This document shows positions 17,518 to 30,123 of a DNA stretch of 64,000 nt, in pieces. This stretch comes from Talinum fruticosum (taxonomy: Eukaryota; Streptophyta; Magnoliopsida; Caryophyllales; Talinaceae): the NCBI GenBank assembly GCA_021018815.1, contig JAITYX010000032.1, positions 868,001 through 932,000 of the forward strand, given 5' to 3'. Below the pieces are notes generated by a model, which was not told where the DNA came from, did not search any database, and worked only from the letters and a program-made list of their open reading frames with translations. The translations under genes and the position numbers were made by a program. Each line of letters starts with the position of its first letter. Position 1 is the first letter of the stretch.

Positions 17518-20044
17518 GGGGAGCATTTTTGAGGATGGGGTGCCTGACAAGAGAGACAAAGATCAAATCACTCCCGAGTTCACTTCTTTTTTATTCCTAA
17601 AAGTCATTAAAAAAAACAGTAAATTATAATGGGAGAGCAGGACGAGGAAATCGAACTCGTTATCTAATATACTCAAGACCTTAATCTTGATTGTGTTAAT
17701 TAAGATTTTATTTGACAAAATTAATTGTTTGTATTGCCTGTAGTTGTTCATGTATGTTTTTTTAATTATTAGTAGATAGTTTTTTAAAGTAGTTTTTCAT
17801 TATTTTTTTAATTAATTATAAAATTAAGATCCTAAATACATTAAATTTTATATTTTTAACTACTTAAATACGTTAAGTGTTATGATTCTATTTGACAAAA
17901 ATAACTCTCTAAGAGTCATGAATATATTTTTAAGTAGTTTAATTTTATAGATATTATATATTATATATAGTTAAGCCATTGACATATTCATTAGTTTTTT
18001 ATTTAATTGATAAAATTAAGATCTGAAGTAGGTTAAGTTTCATAATTAATTTCCATTCTTCTCTTTTATATTATATTATAATTATATTATTGAATATGAA
18101 CTCGATCCGTACAACCCATCTTTGAGAGGTGCATGGATGGGATTTGCTTTTTAACCGATTTTTGTTTTCATCAGTAAATAGGAAAGCTTTGGTCATCATA
18201 TATATTTGACATATACCAGATTTTCTATTGTACACATGGAACCTTTTTCACGATATATATATATTAGCTCGAATATTATTTCTCGTAGCATAATTTTAAT
18301 AATAAATAACACTAATAAGTTCAAATCTTCACTCATAATAAGTTTTTTCTATTTTTATTTAGGTTATAAAATGTATATTTATAAAAAAGTAATCGATATC
18401 TGAATGAATTTTAAATCATTTTAAATAATATTTTACATTATTTTTATGCATAACGTTATAATTCTTTTTACATACGAGGTAAATCTAACTAGTATAAAGA
18501 AAAAAAGAGATCAAAGAGGTGGAAATTTTTATTTTTTAAAAAAATTTGTAACGTGTTGAAGTTAATTTATAAGATTATATGGAGTAAATGAAAATGGCCA
18601 ATGTGATCTCGAATGGGCAATACTGAATATTTAGGGTTAATTGTTGACTATAATAGTCAATCAATCAAATGAAGTGCAAAAATAGGAGTCAATTATTATG
18701 CTATTTTGGAACAATAATTACTCGACAGTGGAAATAATTATTTTGTAGGGTTTCTTCAAATTTCCCACGTGTGTAATTTTTCCAAGTCAATCTTTAAGGC
18801 TAAATTCTATTTCGTTGGGTCCGATCCAGTGTTTGTGTTCTTTCGTCTCTTCTTTATTCTAATCACACCAGAATTTAAATAAGATTATTACTTATCTTTT
18901 TATATATATGTACATATATAAGTAATGTCAAAAGACAGTCTAGAGACAATTACGGTCTAAAAACAACCGAATAGATCATTTAGAAAATTTGAATAGGACT
19001 ACTTACCCCTTATCACAAAAAAAAAATATAAGATATTATAAATTACGCCTTAAATTGGTGACTTATTTGTATTGTTTTTTTCTTGGTGCTTATTTATATT
19101 AACTAGTTGAATTAGTGAAGTTTTTAAAAGTTATTATCAAAAAGTCAAAACCAGCTCCCCTCACATTGATTTTTACGTCTCCAAGCGAAAAAATAAGCAA
19201 GTGATGACTTTTATGTATCTTTTCAGAGTGATGATAAACGTCACGCTCTTTAAATATTTTTGTTAGTAAGAATTGATATATTATATGATATAAAATTACC
19301 AAGTTATTAATTATCAATTATGAAGTTTTAGCATTTATTAACTACAATTATAAATGATATGTTAATCGAACCAATCTCATCAATTAATTTTATAATTCTA
19401 AAAATTATAGATGTAAAAGTAATGTTATTTAATGTATATAATTAATAACGTTCTTTTAGTATCCTATCATACCATCTTTTTATTTAATAGATAAAAAAAT
19501 ATTATTTTTAATCTATTAACAAGACACTTTTGAAATGTTGTGTCACAAACATTTTATCATTTTTGTCCCTTTTACTAATATAAAAAATTATACAACCTTG
19601 AAACTGAAGTTATGCTTGTCTTTTTATTATAAAAAAAAGGGAAAAAGTGATTTTTTCACCTTTTTTTTTTTTTTTGTCTTTTTTAAGAAACAATTTTCTT
19701 TGAAACATTGTGGATTCTTATACTTTTATCTAAATTAATCAACTTATATTCGTAAAAGAAACAAATTAATGATCCTCATTCTTTGGCTGAGAATTAATTA
19801 TACAAATTTCCCATCATACTTTTTGCAAGAAAATGGATGTCTTCATCTAAACTTTTCATCTTTTAACTAAAAGTCAAGAAATGCTTACTAAATATTACGT
19901 TTGTGGCTGCGCTTATTTGTTTGTATAGAAATCTAACACGAAATGTTCGGGATATCAAAGTTATGTTTTGATTATTTTTTTAGTATCGGTATTAGGTATA
20001 ATTTTAAAGAAGATAATATGACAAATGATTGAGATGTTTAATAA

Positions 20045-20195
20045 AATAAAAAAATGTTAGTTAAAGTGGCAATAACCTTATCCAAGTAAAGAGGAGAACA
20101 CAAGTCCGAATTTTCGAAAGCAGACTTATAAAAAGAGATTTTACGTTAAATATTTACGGTCTTAAAGAGATTATATCGTTTATTAAGCCCCAAAA
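20045..20195 (+). mobile_element. SINE-like dispersed repeat, copy 1
   Basis: Contains AACACAAGTCCGAATTTTCG, which resembles a decayed pol III B box, downstream of GTGGCAATAACCTTATCCAA, which could hold an A box. Its line-up with the segment at 21205-21350 runs through the same order of motifs (CTTATCC, GAGAA, GAATTTT, AAAGC, TTTTA, TTAAA, TATA), so both look like diverged copies of one family. Ends and target-site duplications were not resolved. Confidence 0.45.
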
Positions 20196-21204
20196 GAAAA
20201 TGACAAATGTGTGTCCACCATCATAACTACTTGACATATAGTAGAGGAGGGGAGAGGGGAGCAAGAAGGGTATCCAAGGAAAAAAAAATTTGTAAAATTT
20301 TAAACAATTTTCTCTTTTTCAAACTGAAAGAGAAAAAACGATCTGGGAGAATTCTTTTTCTTGTTTTGTCAAAAAATGTTTAAAAGGTCAGCCTAGGGTT
20401 TATATATTATATGAGTTTTACATAATGTAATAACAACGTAATATAATCATTATTATAATATATATAACTATGATCAGAATATTAAACATGATACTCATTA
20501 TAATATATATATATATATATATAAATGTGATTAAAATGTAATTCTCCGCTTCAAAATATTAAACATGATACCAAGCAATATCCAAGTAACCTATAAAGCT
20601 ACAACTAATGAATTATATAAGTAAATATTGACGATGTGAATTTCAAATTCTAATTTAGCTCATTGCAGAAATATCGAAATTGTCTTTTATTTTCGTTTCC
20701 ATTTTAAAGAGATAAATTATTTTTTTAATTAATTTAAAGGTCCTTTAAATTCAATGGCAAAAAGGTTGATTATTAATGGATTAATCCTATATTTTATACT
20801 AGAGAAGAATATGAATAATTTTTTTTAAAAAAATTATTTGTCAAAATAGTCAACTGGTCAGTAGCAATATTAATTTATGTATGGATAGCACGATAAGCAT
20901 GTGCTTTATTCGCATAATTATGAGCATTTTATGGTGGAGAATCCACCAAAGATATGCACATAATTAACAATAAATATTATAAAAATATTTCGAAATTGAA
21001 CATTAATTAATCCTTTGGTGCTAATCTACTTTTTCATTCTCTTGTACAGAATAATAGGTATTTAATGATTCCTCACTTCAAAAAAAGAAAAAGGGAAAAA
21101 TTTTGGGAGGAGGGTTTGGTTCGTTTTTTTCTAAACCCATATAAATTAGTGGAAGAAAAGAAAATTAATTTTTTTTATAAATTTAAGTTCTTTAAATTAT
21201 ATTA

Positions 21205-21350
21205 ACAAACTGTTGGTTGAGGTGATAACAACTTCATCCCCGATAAGGAGAAAAACACCAGTTTGAATTTTTAAAAGCGCACTTGTTATAAGGACTTTTA
21301 TCTTAAACGCTAACAATCTGAAAGGAATTATACCGATTAAACCAAAAAAG
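21205..21350 (+). mobile_element. SINE-like dispersed repeat, copy 2
   Basis: Begins GTTGGTTGAGGTGATAACAA, A-box-like, followed by CACCAGTTTGAATTTTTAAA, a decayed B box. It is collinear with the repeat at 20045-20195. Boundaries are uncertain. Confidence 0.45.
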
Positions 21351-23254
21351 AAAAGTTGCGCAAATTATGAAAGAAATCGAATATTTTAATCAGCATAAGT
21401 GCGATGCAAATAGCAAAAGTTGACCAATAGGATGTTAGTAATCCATGTTAGTGAATTTTTAGGTTATAAGTTTGATGCAAATTGCTAAAGTTTAGGATTA
21501 TTTCTCCCAATTATCCAATTATAGGCTTCGAAGTGACTCATTAGAAATCCACCCCATAAGTGCACACTTGATATGGATAACCTAATATTGCTGTTTTTGT
21601 TACCTCATAAGTGCACACTTGCTTTCCCACCAACTTACTTTTAGTATGATGGACGACATTGGAGTCGAATTTTATGCTCTTCACCCGAGTTCGGATCGTA
21701 ATATTTGAATCTATTTGTATTTGGGGCTTTCAGACTAGTATGTTTAACTCGTTGTACGAGTTAAAATACTCAGCTCGACTTCCCCCTTAGTAGAGTGTCC
21801 AATGGGGCCCTATTTTTTATATTTCCAACTTGCCGAGATAATATATAAGTCAGCATACTTGTTATATGTAAATACTGAACTAAATTATCGGTTGATATGT
21901 TAAGAATAACCGTTAGTATATTTTCTAAAATTCGAAAAGACAACATATCAAATTTTCTTATATAAGCCATTGCTTAATATTTTCCTTTTATAATGAAACA
22001 ATATTTTTGGTAGAAAGCATGCAACTTTGTGGAGTGAAAAATATAATTAAAGTGATTAGACAAAAGATGGTATATAAAATATGAGTACTTACTACTACTT
22101 GTTCCACAATCATGCATTTTAATTATACTTTTTATACTTCAAACTTGAAAAGGCATCACTTTGATTTATATGTGGTTTCTAAAAATTTTGTCGCCACAAC
22201 ATGAACAGGTAGACATTAGGCCCCTTTGAAAAGAAAAGCCATAAGTTTTGTGCTACCTTTTTGTTGGATTAATCATTTATTTTAGCAATAAAAACATTTA
22301 TTTTTATTGCAAAATCAATCCCTTTAGGGGGCTTTTCCTTTTTTTAAAAAAATAAAGTCATTTTTTTGTTTTTATTTTCTGTTTATTTTATCTACGAATA
22401 ATTTCTTTCTCGTAAGGAAAAAATCGATATTGTACATTCAGATTTTTCAATTTCAATTTCTTATTTATTTTTCCTTCAAATTTAAGACGAATGAAAAAAC
22501 TATAGGAGATATAAATAAAAATAATAGCTCTTATATTTGTACATGAACTACCCATGGCACCCTTGCCAAAAAAAAAGGCTCCAAAAATGAAATATCTTGG
22601 AATATCCAGTGCGAAATATGTTCGATATTAACAAAATGGATGGTTAATTACGGCCCAATTAATATGCAAATTAACATGGCATTAGAGCAGGCTGCTCTTA
22701 GCCTCTTAGGCTAGTTGCTAGCACAGTATGGCCGGTTCTGTAACGCATTGAGACTTGTTAATAGCCCACATGTCAGGGGTATATTGAAATATTAAGTGTT
22801 AGTTTGCCGATTTGTTTGACGCTGACAAAATATATGCCTTGAGTCTACATATAAGCTTGTGAATCCTTCAAAGATTGCCAATTAATTTCAGGATGGAAAC
22901 TTACTTTGCATGAGTTTAGTTAACCAGAGCAATTATATAAGATTTAACCATGCAAAACTGGATTTCTTTCATAATTTATTTGGTGCTCCCTGATAAATAT
23001 ATGCAGCTGAATTCAGCCATTCAGATAACACAGTAGCAGAACAGAGCATACATCTCCATTTATTTGAGTAAAAATTATAAGAAACAAAAAAAAAGAATAA
23101 TAATATCCACTAGCCTAGGTGTACAGATAATTTTCTCCTACAAAATATTTCATTAGAATTTATCAGCATCACTGATGTTAAATTAGAAAATTCTCATTTC
23201 TTATGCTCCCATTCTGATCCTCCATGTCTTTACAGCAGCTCAGTATACTCTTCT

Positions 23255-25908
23255 TCACTGTTTGGCCTGTTATCAAGTTAATCAAGACTTTCTTGTTAAT
23301 AAGGAAGAGCAAAAGCATAACAAATTCATTCTAACATTAGCCTTCAGCCATGATAAATGACACGGAAAAACTCAAAGCAACGATGGTTTTTGATGAAGAT
23401 TTTGAAACCTTGCTGCAAATTTGGAGTCATTTATTTTGTGTTTGGTGTGTCTAGAATCACATTTCCATCCATTTTTGCTCTGGTTGGATAATTTTGGAGT
23501 TGCAACTATCAATGCAGGAAGGTCGGGTTAGTTTCTTGAGGTTAACATGGATAAATGGAATACACGAGTTGGATGGCATACATGTTGGGATATCTTCAAG
23601 TTTTTCTAGGTCTAGATGTAAGTCCTCCATCTGGAAGATCGGGGAACAGGAGGAACGAGTTATAAGTGCAAGAGTAGTCTACTAAGAACAAGAGCATTCC
23701 TTTTTCCGGCGAAAACAAGGACAAGCAGCTTTCAAGTGCTAGTCTAGATGTAACTCTCCTGTCTTTGAGTTATAGCTTTATCAATAACTAAAATCTTGCA
23801 ACCAACTTCAATTATGCATTAGCCATAACATCTGAATGACAACCAAAAATGCTAAACTGGGCTTCTCCATGGGACAAAGTAATCAAAAGGCCAGGCAGAA
23901 TAATCCGAGATCAACTAAGAGAATCACAAAATCTATGCCCACTGACATATATATACACACACATACATGTGACACTAGAGTAGCAAAAATGCAAGTTTGC
24001 CCACTGGCATATGTATTTAGGCACTTTGGTCCATAAAGAAAGCTCAAGAGTCACAAAGTCTTGAAAAGATGAGTGTATAAGTTACCTGTGAATAGAGGAA
24101 GGTCCCTAGGATTGCTATAGCAGCACCGAGGGCATTAACTGGCTGGACCGGAGTGTGGAAGATGATTATGGAAGACACTATAACCGATATCCTTTTCATG
24201 GTGTTCCCAATGCTAAATGTTAGGGGAGAGATTTGATCCAATGACATGTATGATACTTGATTGTACAAGTGGTAGAATATGCTTTGTGCTGCTACCCACC
24301 TGTTCAGTTCCACACCCAAGTCAATCTCCATTGTTAGTGTGATCAAAACATGACAGTTAATTATCATTTAACATTAATCTCGGTAGACTAGATTTGCTGA
24401 TTGTAGTTATATTGTGATTACCAAATGAATTGAGGTCCAATCTGAGAAACAGCATTCTGCCAGCCAGCAGCCCAAACTTGGGGCCCCTCCATGGCAATTG
24501 CAAATGGGGTGAGAAGAAGGAGAGACAACATCGAGAGACATGCATAGTAGTTCATTCCACTGACAGATTTCCCATTCATCCCTTTCTTGGAGAATATGTT
24601 CCGGAACACAAATGCCAAATTTGATATCATCGCCCCCATAAAGCCTATGTATAACACATCACAAACTCTTAGCACCAATCAAGATAGCAGATCTAGGAAA
24701 CAAGTATTAGGATTCTTAGTATCTTAATTTATTTACTCACCAGTCAGGTTGAAATTGAGCTCAGTGACAGCAGAAAGTGCACAACCACCAATGATCGGAA
24801 GAAGTGACAGATAAACAGGCAGAGGGAAGGTTTCTCCTAGCAAGAACCTCGAGACAAGGACACTAAAAGCAGGTTCACCACTTTTGATGATATGAGTGAA
24901 GGAAACCGCCACTTTTGACATGCTAATTGTCGCGGCAACATGCCCAATTGTGTGAGCCACTGCTACCTACACAACCCAAAACCCGATCAGCTTATACAAC
25001 ATTTTCACAAAAGTTCTTCAAGAAACATAGCCAACCAAACAACAGAAATAGTTTCCTGAAATATCCAAAAAATGGAGAGGATCTTTTGTCCATTGAGACA
25101 GAAGAACTCAACATTAAATCCATAAATAGTCCCGCTTGGGCTTCGTGGTAGTAAGGTTAGATACAACCGGCTTACTAACTGTTTCTGGGTAGATCTTAGA
25201 TTAAAAATTGCCCAATGCAATTCAAGGGTTGTGTACATTGGGCAAGAACAACAAATTTTGATTTAGACATATGACGGTTTATATGAAGGATTAACAATCT
25301 ATAGGGCATCAACATTTATCACAATTCTAATTTATGAATCCACTAGAAGAACATAAAAATCAGGTTTGAAGATACGAGGGCTTGATATAACTTACTGGAA
25401 GCAATGTTTTCCAGAACTCCATGTCAGTCTTGGGGGCATCAGCAACCCGGGCGGCCCATGAAATGAGCATCATGAGTGAACCAGCAGCAAGGGAAAGGGT
25501 AGAGGTAAGCCAAGGGTAAGGGAAGGCATTCAAAACCTTCTTGTTGTAAATGTTGAAAACAACATTCAGAGCCCACCATGCTGCAAAATATACACCAATT
25601 TTTATCTTCTGGGCAGTCTCTGATTCAACACTAGGTAACTCAATGTTAATGCCAAGAGACGGGGCTCGGTTCGCCTCATAAGCATTGCACTCAGCTAAGG
25701 GCTTCCTGTACTTAACCAAAGAATTTGAAGAATCCAAAACAGAAGAAACATGCAGTGGCTTAGTGATAGAAAGATTAGAGCTTTCTGGTTTTGAAAAGGG
25801 TAGAGATGGAAGGGAGCATTGGTGGCCTGCTTTGTTGATTGCAGGTTTCTGCAGGCAGAAAGTCAGGCGGGATTGAGCTTGGATTGGTTGGCGCAATGTA
25901 GCGAACAT
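23255..25908 (-). CDS. GPT: Glucose-6-phosphate/phosphate translocator, tandem copy A
   Basis: Inner-envelope antiporter of non-green plastids that imports glucose-6-phosphate in exchange for phosphate, feeding starch synthesis and the oxidative pentose phosphate pathway. Exons in transcript order: 25908-25396, 24966-24741, 24644-24422, 24299-24086, 23266-23255, giving 395 residues with an intact frame. The N-terminal ~90 residues are a Ser/Pro-rich transit peptide starting MFATLRQ. The TPT/NST core follows, with AWWALNVVFNIYNKKVLNAF, HTIGHVAATISMSKVAVSFT, SGEPAFSVLVSRF, SNLAFVFRNIFSKKGM and SYMSLDQISPLTFSIGNTMK. The last exon encodes only Ala-Lys-Gln and the stop, matching the AKQ ending of Arabidopsis GPTs. 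The core matches the GPT subfamily better than the TPT, PPT or XPT subfamilies, from memory. It is paired with copy B downstream in the window, and exons 2-5 have identical lengths in both. Confidence 0.93.
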
Positions 25909-26096
25909 CTTGTGGGCGTTTATATTAGAATCAGAAAGGCAATCAAAAACACCAATTTGAATGATAATAACAAGCTGAATATTGTTATGGGTATGAGTTA
26001 AATTGCAAAAATATTCTAAAAATTGAGTCAATAGAAGAAAGTTAGCAAAATTTGAATGTGAATATTCTCGTGGGAAACCAGGGGAAGAAGGTTTTC

Positions 26097-26104
26097 TTTA
26101 TATA
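26097..26104 (-). promoter_or_regulatory. Putative TATA box of translocator copy A
   Basis: The minus strand reads CCCTATATAAAG about 190 bases upstream of the ATG at 25908. The same CTATATAAA core stands at a similar distance in front of copy B, which supports both. Confidence 0.6.
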
Positions 26105-27023
26105 GGGGTGATAATTTTGTCGAGGAGTCACCCTGTTGAACTTTGATTTTTTTGGTTTTTCCAACATTGTGGGATCCCAATTGGAATTTGGCTTTTGAGA
26201 AGTAACCTTGGGTGCTTCCTGTTGGTCCTAGTTTGATGCCAACTTCTTTGGTCGGCTCACCATTGGTTTCAAAGGGTTTGGTTGATATTGCTCTTACTTG
26301 TGGCCTAAATCTCATGTTCGATATGCGATGTATTATTAGGAGTTATGGGATCATAAAGATTGTTTGGACGATCTATTTGTTTTCATTTGCTTATGTATCA
26401 TAGTAGGTAGAATATACATCTATCGTTAATACAAGTTGTAAAAACGTTATAGTTGATCTACTAGTCTTATTTGTCGATAAATAGTTTGAACTTCTATGAA
26501 ACAAACTAGAATTTACCTTAGTATGTTACGCACTTTATTTATATCTTTTTTTCGTTAACCTTCCATTTTAATCAAAGTCAAGTTATTATTGGCCGTATAA
26601 ATTAGACTCCTTTCATTATTAATTTGTCATTCATAAAACTCGGACCTCATACCTTAAGAGAAACAACTATTGAACTATTTGAATCAATCCGAGGATTGCA
26701 ATTAGCGTTGAGAGAGATGAAAAGAAAATATAATGCCCAAGTAAATTTAGGGTCATGTACTCTACTCATATACAAGATGATTCAGTGTTGAATAAAATTC
26801 TGTAGTTGAAATTTAGCTCTCAGCTACCGTGTATTCTGGTAGATTTCATCAATGGACCACCAATTGGTCCTCTTGGAAACGTGTTGAATAGGGTTCTTGC
26901 ATTGGGGGAATTGAGGAGGCAAGACATTGATGCATAGGAAACTCTCTCCAAAGAATTTGGGGCCCTTCACTTGTGTTTAATTGATGACAATTTTGTCCTA
27001 TAGTGTTGAAAAAGGATGTCAAG

Positions 27024-27054
<31 letters not shown>

Positions 27055-30000
27055 GAAAATATAAAGATTTTAATAGTAAAACGTCAAACATTATATATTA
27101 TATGTACAAATTTTTGGCTGAAACCGTCTTATTATAGTGTTACTATGAGACGGATTCTTTAAGGGAAGATTCTTTAGAGTTTTAGGACTAACGAGTTACC
27201 CTTAGTATATATATCTCATGATCTTTCTTAAGTAAGACGGTGCCTTATATGAGACGATCATATAACAAAAATTGCATGAGCAATAGCAAATTGAAAACAT
27301 AAAATCCAAAATTTAAGTAATTAATACAAATCTTATTGATATTTGATTGGGAATACTATTCTCTAAGCCTTTTTCACATGAACAAGAAGGGAATATGTGA
27401 TAAATTGAAAACATCATGCTTACGAATATGCAAAAACTGATAACTTCCCTGCTTAATGCATTGATAGATTTTTTATTCAGGAGAGGGCAAAAAAATCTTC
27501 TCTAGGGATCAAAATTGAAAAGTTATGGGTAAAATATCTGGTCAATTGTCATAAGTAAAATGATTTTGAGGCACAAGACAAGACCTTCCTGTTCTTCTCA
27601 AACAATCTGATATTTTTGCATATAATTTCTTCCCTATTTTCATCACCGAAGCAAGAAGTTAAAAGATCTTAGATTTTAGAAGATCCGGTATCTGTTAACT
27701 TAACTAATAAAGTTTCGAAAGTTATTACCAAAAGTTTATGTTCGAATTTTATTTATATCGATCGGCCTTTACTCCTTCCTTCATACCATAAAAGGAAACA
27801 AATATAATGGAGATTTATTCGTACAACTTTTTCTTGTGCAAATTTTGGTCGACATGGAGCAACACCTGTATTTTTCTTTAATTTCTCAAAAATTACTTCA
27901 TGAGATTGCAATGATTAAACTATCAAGAACCTCGTTATAATAAGACTCATTAGGTATCATAAAGGTTTTAAAACCGTGTCAAAATATCAAAACTAAATTT
28001 ATTCATGCAGTAATAATGTCTAATTTTTTATGATTATATTAACTAAACTAGTTAAAATCTCTACTCTAAAATTAAGTGTAAAATATTATAGGAATATTGT
28101 TGTCTACTATTGATTTTTTTTTTTTAAATTCCTATAAAAAAATAGATTTATACTGAAAAATAGTTAATATTTATTATTTATACCAGTTTATAATGTGATT
28201 ATTTTTTATACAATTTATAATGTGATTTATCAATGAGCATAGCATTTTAAATTCTCCAAAAATCACCTGATATTTTGTCCGTTGGTTTGATTGAAGGAGT
28301 TTCCTTTCCTCACGTGAAAATCAAATAGCATGATGAAGATGATTGTTGATTGCCAAACGTACATTTCCACCGATCAATTCGACGGTCCAAATTGCACGAA
28401 TTTCACTCGTTAATTTGTTTGGACCAAATCAATTATTGTTGCCCTTCATTTTCAATCATGCCACTATATATTTTTTAGTTTCCATTGGTTGCCCTAGATT
28501 TGATTGGGCACCCCTTTCAAAATTAACGGTCATATATACTGAAAAATGGCGGGAAGGGTCGTTTTCAGTTTAGATGACTTGGGGAAAGGCCATAGGTGGT
28601 CCTTGATAATATTCATAGGAAGATTTTTAATGAATGGTGGAGGAATTTCCTAAGGCTTACAATTATGAGATACAAATGAGGAAGGTTTTTTATTTTTTTA
28701 TTTTTTATTTTAAGGGAATGATGCTTTGAGAATATTTTAAATCTTTATAAAAGTTTAAATTGATAGATCATCGGTTTAGAATAGAATAGATTGAACATAA
28801 AATCAGTGACCAAATCAATGTAGATTATGATAAGCTTATGGAAAGTATAAATCTTAGTTTAGGAGAAATTTGGATTTGATTATTTCATGATGGTCAATTT
28901 AGATTTAAGTCTAAATCAAATGGAAATTCTAAAATTACGATTGAATTTTATTTGGTCATATTATAAAATAATCATACGTGACTTAGTTCTTCTAGGTACC
29001 AACAAGCTGATATGTTTGCACTGTGTTGGAAAAGTAGGGTTGTTCGATATTGACAAATTAAAAGACAGGTGAGCATGTATCAAAACAAGGTGTTCGAGTC
29101 GGGACCTTGTTAGTAGCTTACACGTGATAGGAGTATGTTGGAATATATAAAGTAGAGTTGTCTCATGTTGACAAGTTAAAAGGTCGTGAACATGTATATA
29201 ACTAAAAAGAATCAATCTTTACCGAAAGTCACACTAAAGGTAAATTAAAGAGAGTTAATGTTTTATAATTACTTGAACTATTTTTTTGAACTCTTTAAAT
29301 GCCATTTTGCCCACAATTTTTTTTTTTTTGAATTTTAGGTTATCATGGACTGAGGGAAAACACCTCATTTGAGTTTGATGTTGTTATGGCCCAAGGGAAA
29401 ACACATCATTAATAGCAATATTCTTTACTTAACTCTAATTCTTTGGCTTTGGCTTGATTAATTTTAATCCGAGCCTCCTAGACTTGTATATACTACTCTG
29501 GACTATCGATTTGGTTCTATTTTGGTTGATTTTAGTATATACATAGGTGAGTGATCTTCTCAGATCCCTGTTGAACCGATTTCATCATAAACTGCGACTA
29601 GCCTCACTGATCTGTACTGCAGCTGACATTTTTCTTCTAATTGCCTTTAATTTGCTGAGGAACTTATGCTTCACAGTATATGACTTTGGATGAAGACATG
29701 AAACTTCTCTCGAGTCATAATCAGAACTTAAAATCAAAGCTTTATCACAATCTATATCTCATGATTTTATTGCAAAATCAGTATTGCACTTAATTTGATA
29801 TGCAAAGCAAAGCATTACATTTCTCCAGATAACCCGTGTAGGAGAGACTGAACAAGTAATTAAACAGATGGGATTATCTTCACAACAGAATTGCATTTTA
29901 GTCATCAAAAGTAGGAGAGTTTCTGAGAGAGAATCCTTTCAGAGTCCGGGCTTCCATATGATTGCTATCAATGGTGAGTTATGATCACAAAGAGAACATC

Positions 30001-30123
30001 GTTATGTCCATCAGTACCCGAAACCCAGACTGTTCTTTTGCTGCTTTCAGCCATTTTACTATCCTCACCCAGCTTTTACTAATTTACATTCGACAATAGA
30101 GCCTGCCTTATCATGTCCTTGTT
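26105..30123. other. Intergenic region between the two translocator genes
   Basis: Holds the promoter of copy A and the 3' flank of copy B. The rest is AT-rich with an (AT)n tract at 27028-27053. A pair of AGACGGT/ACCGTCT-like motifs at about 27123 and 27236 could be ends of a small element, but I could not define one. No gene was seen. The short ORF at 26849-27091 runs into the microsatellite and has no recognisable domain. Confidence 0.5.

Larger units (their letters stand above)
17518..23254. other. AT-rich intergenic region, about 5.7 kb
   Basis: No gene is visible on either strand. The region has poly-A/T tracts, short AT microsatellites (for example 20505-20522) and at least two copies of a SINE-like repeat listed separately. 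A pair of near-identical CATAAGTGCACACTTG segments occurs at about 21556 and 21606. The short ORFs are AT-driven and have no recognisable protein features. Confidence 0.6.

Noticed and set aside
24430..24624. Plus-strand frame inside translocator A
   Set aside because: Antisense to exon 3, which has clear GPT sequence.
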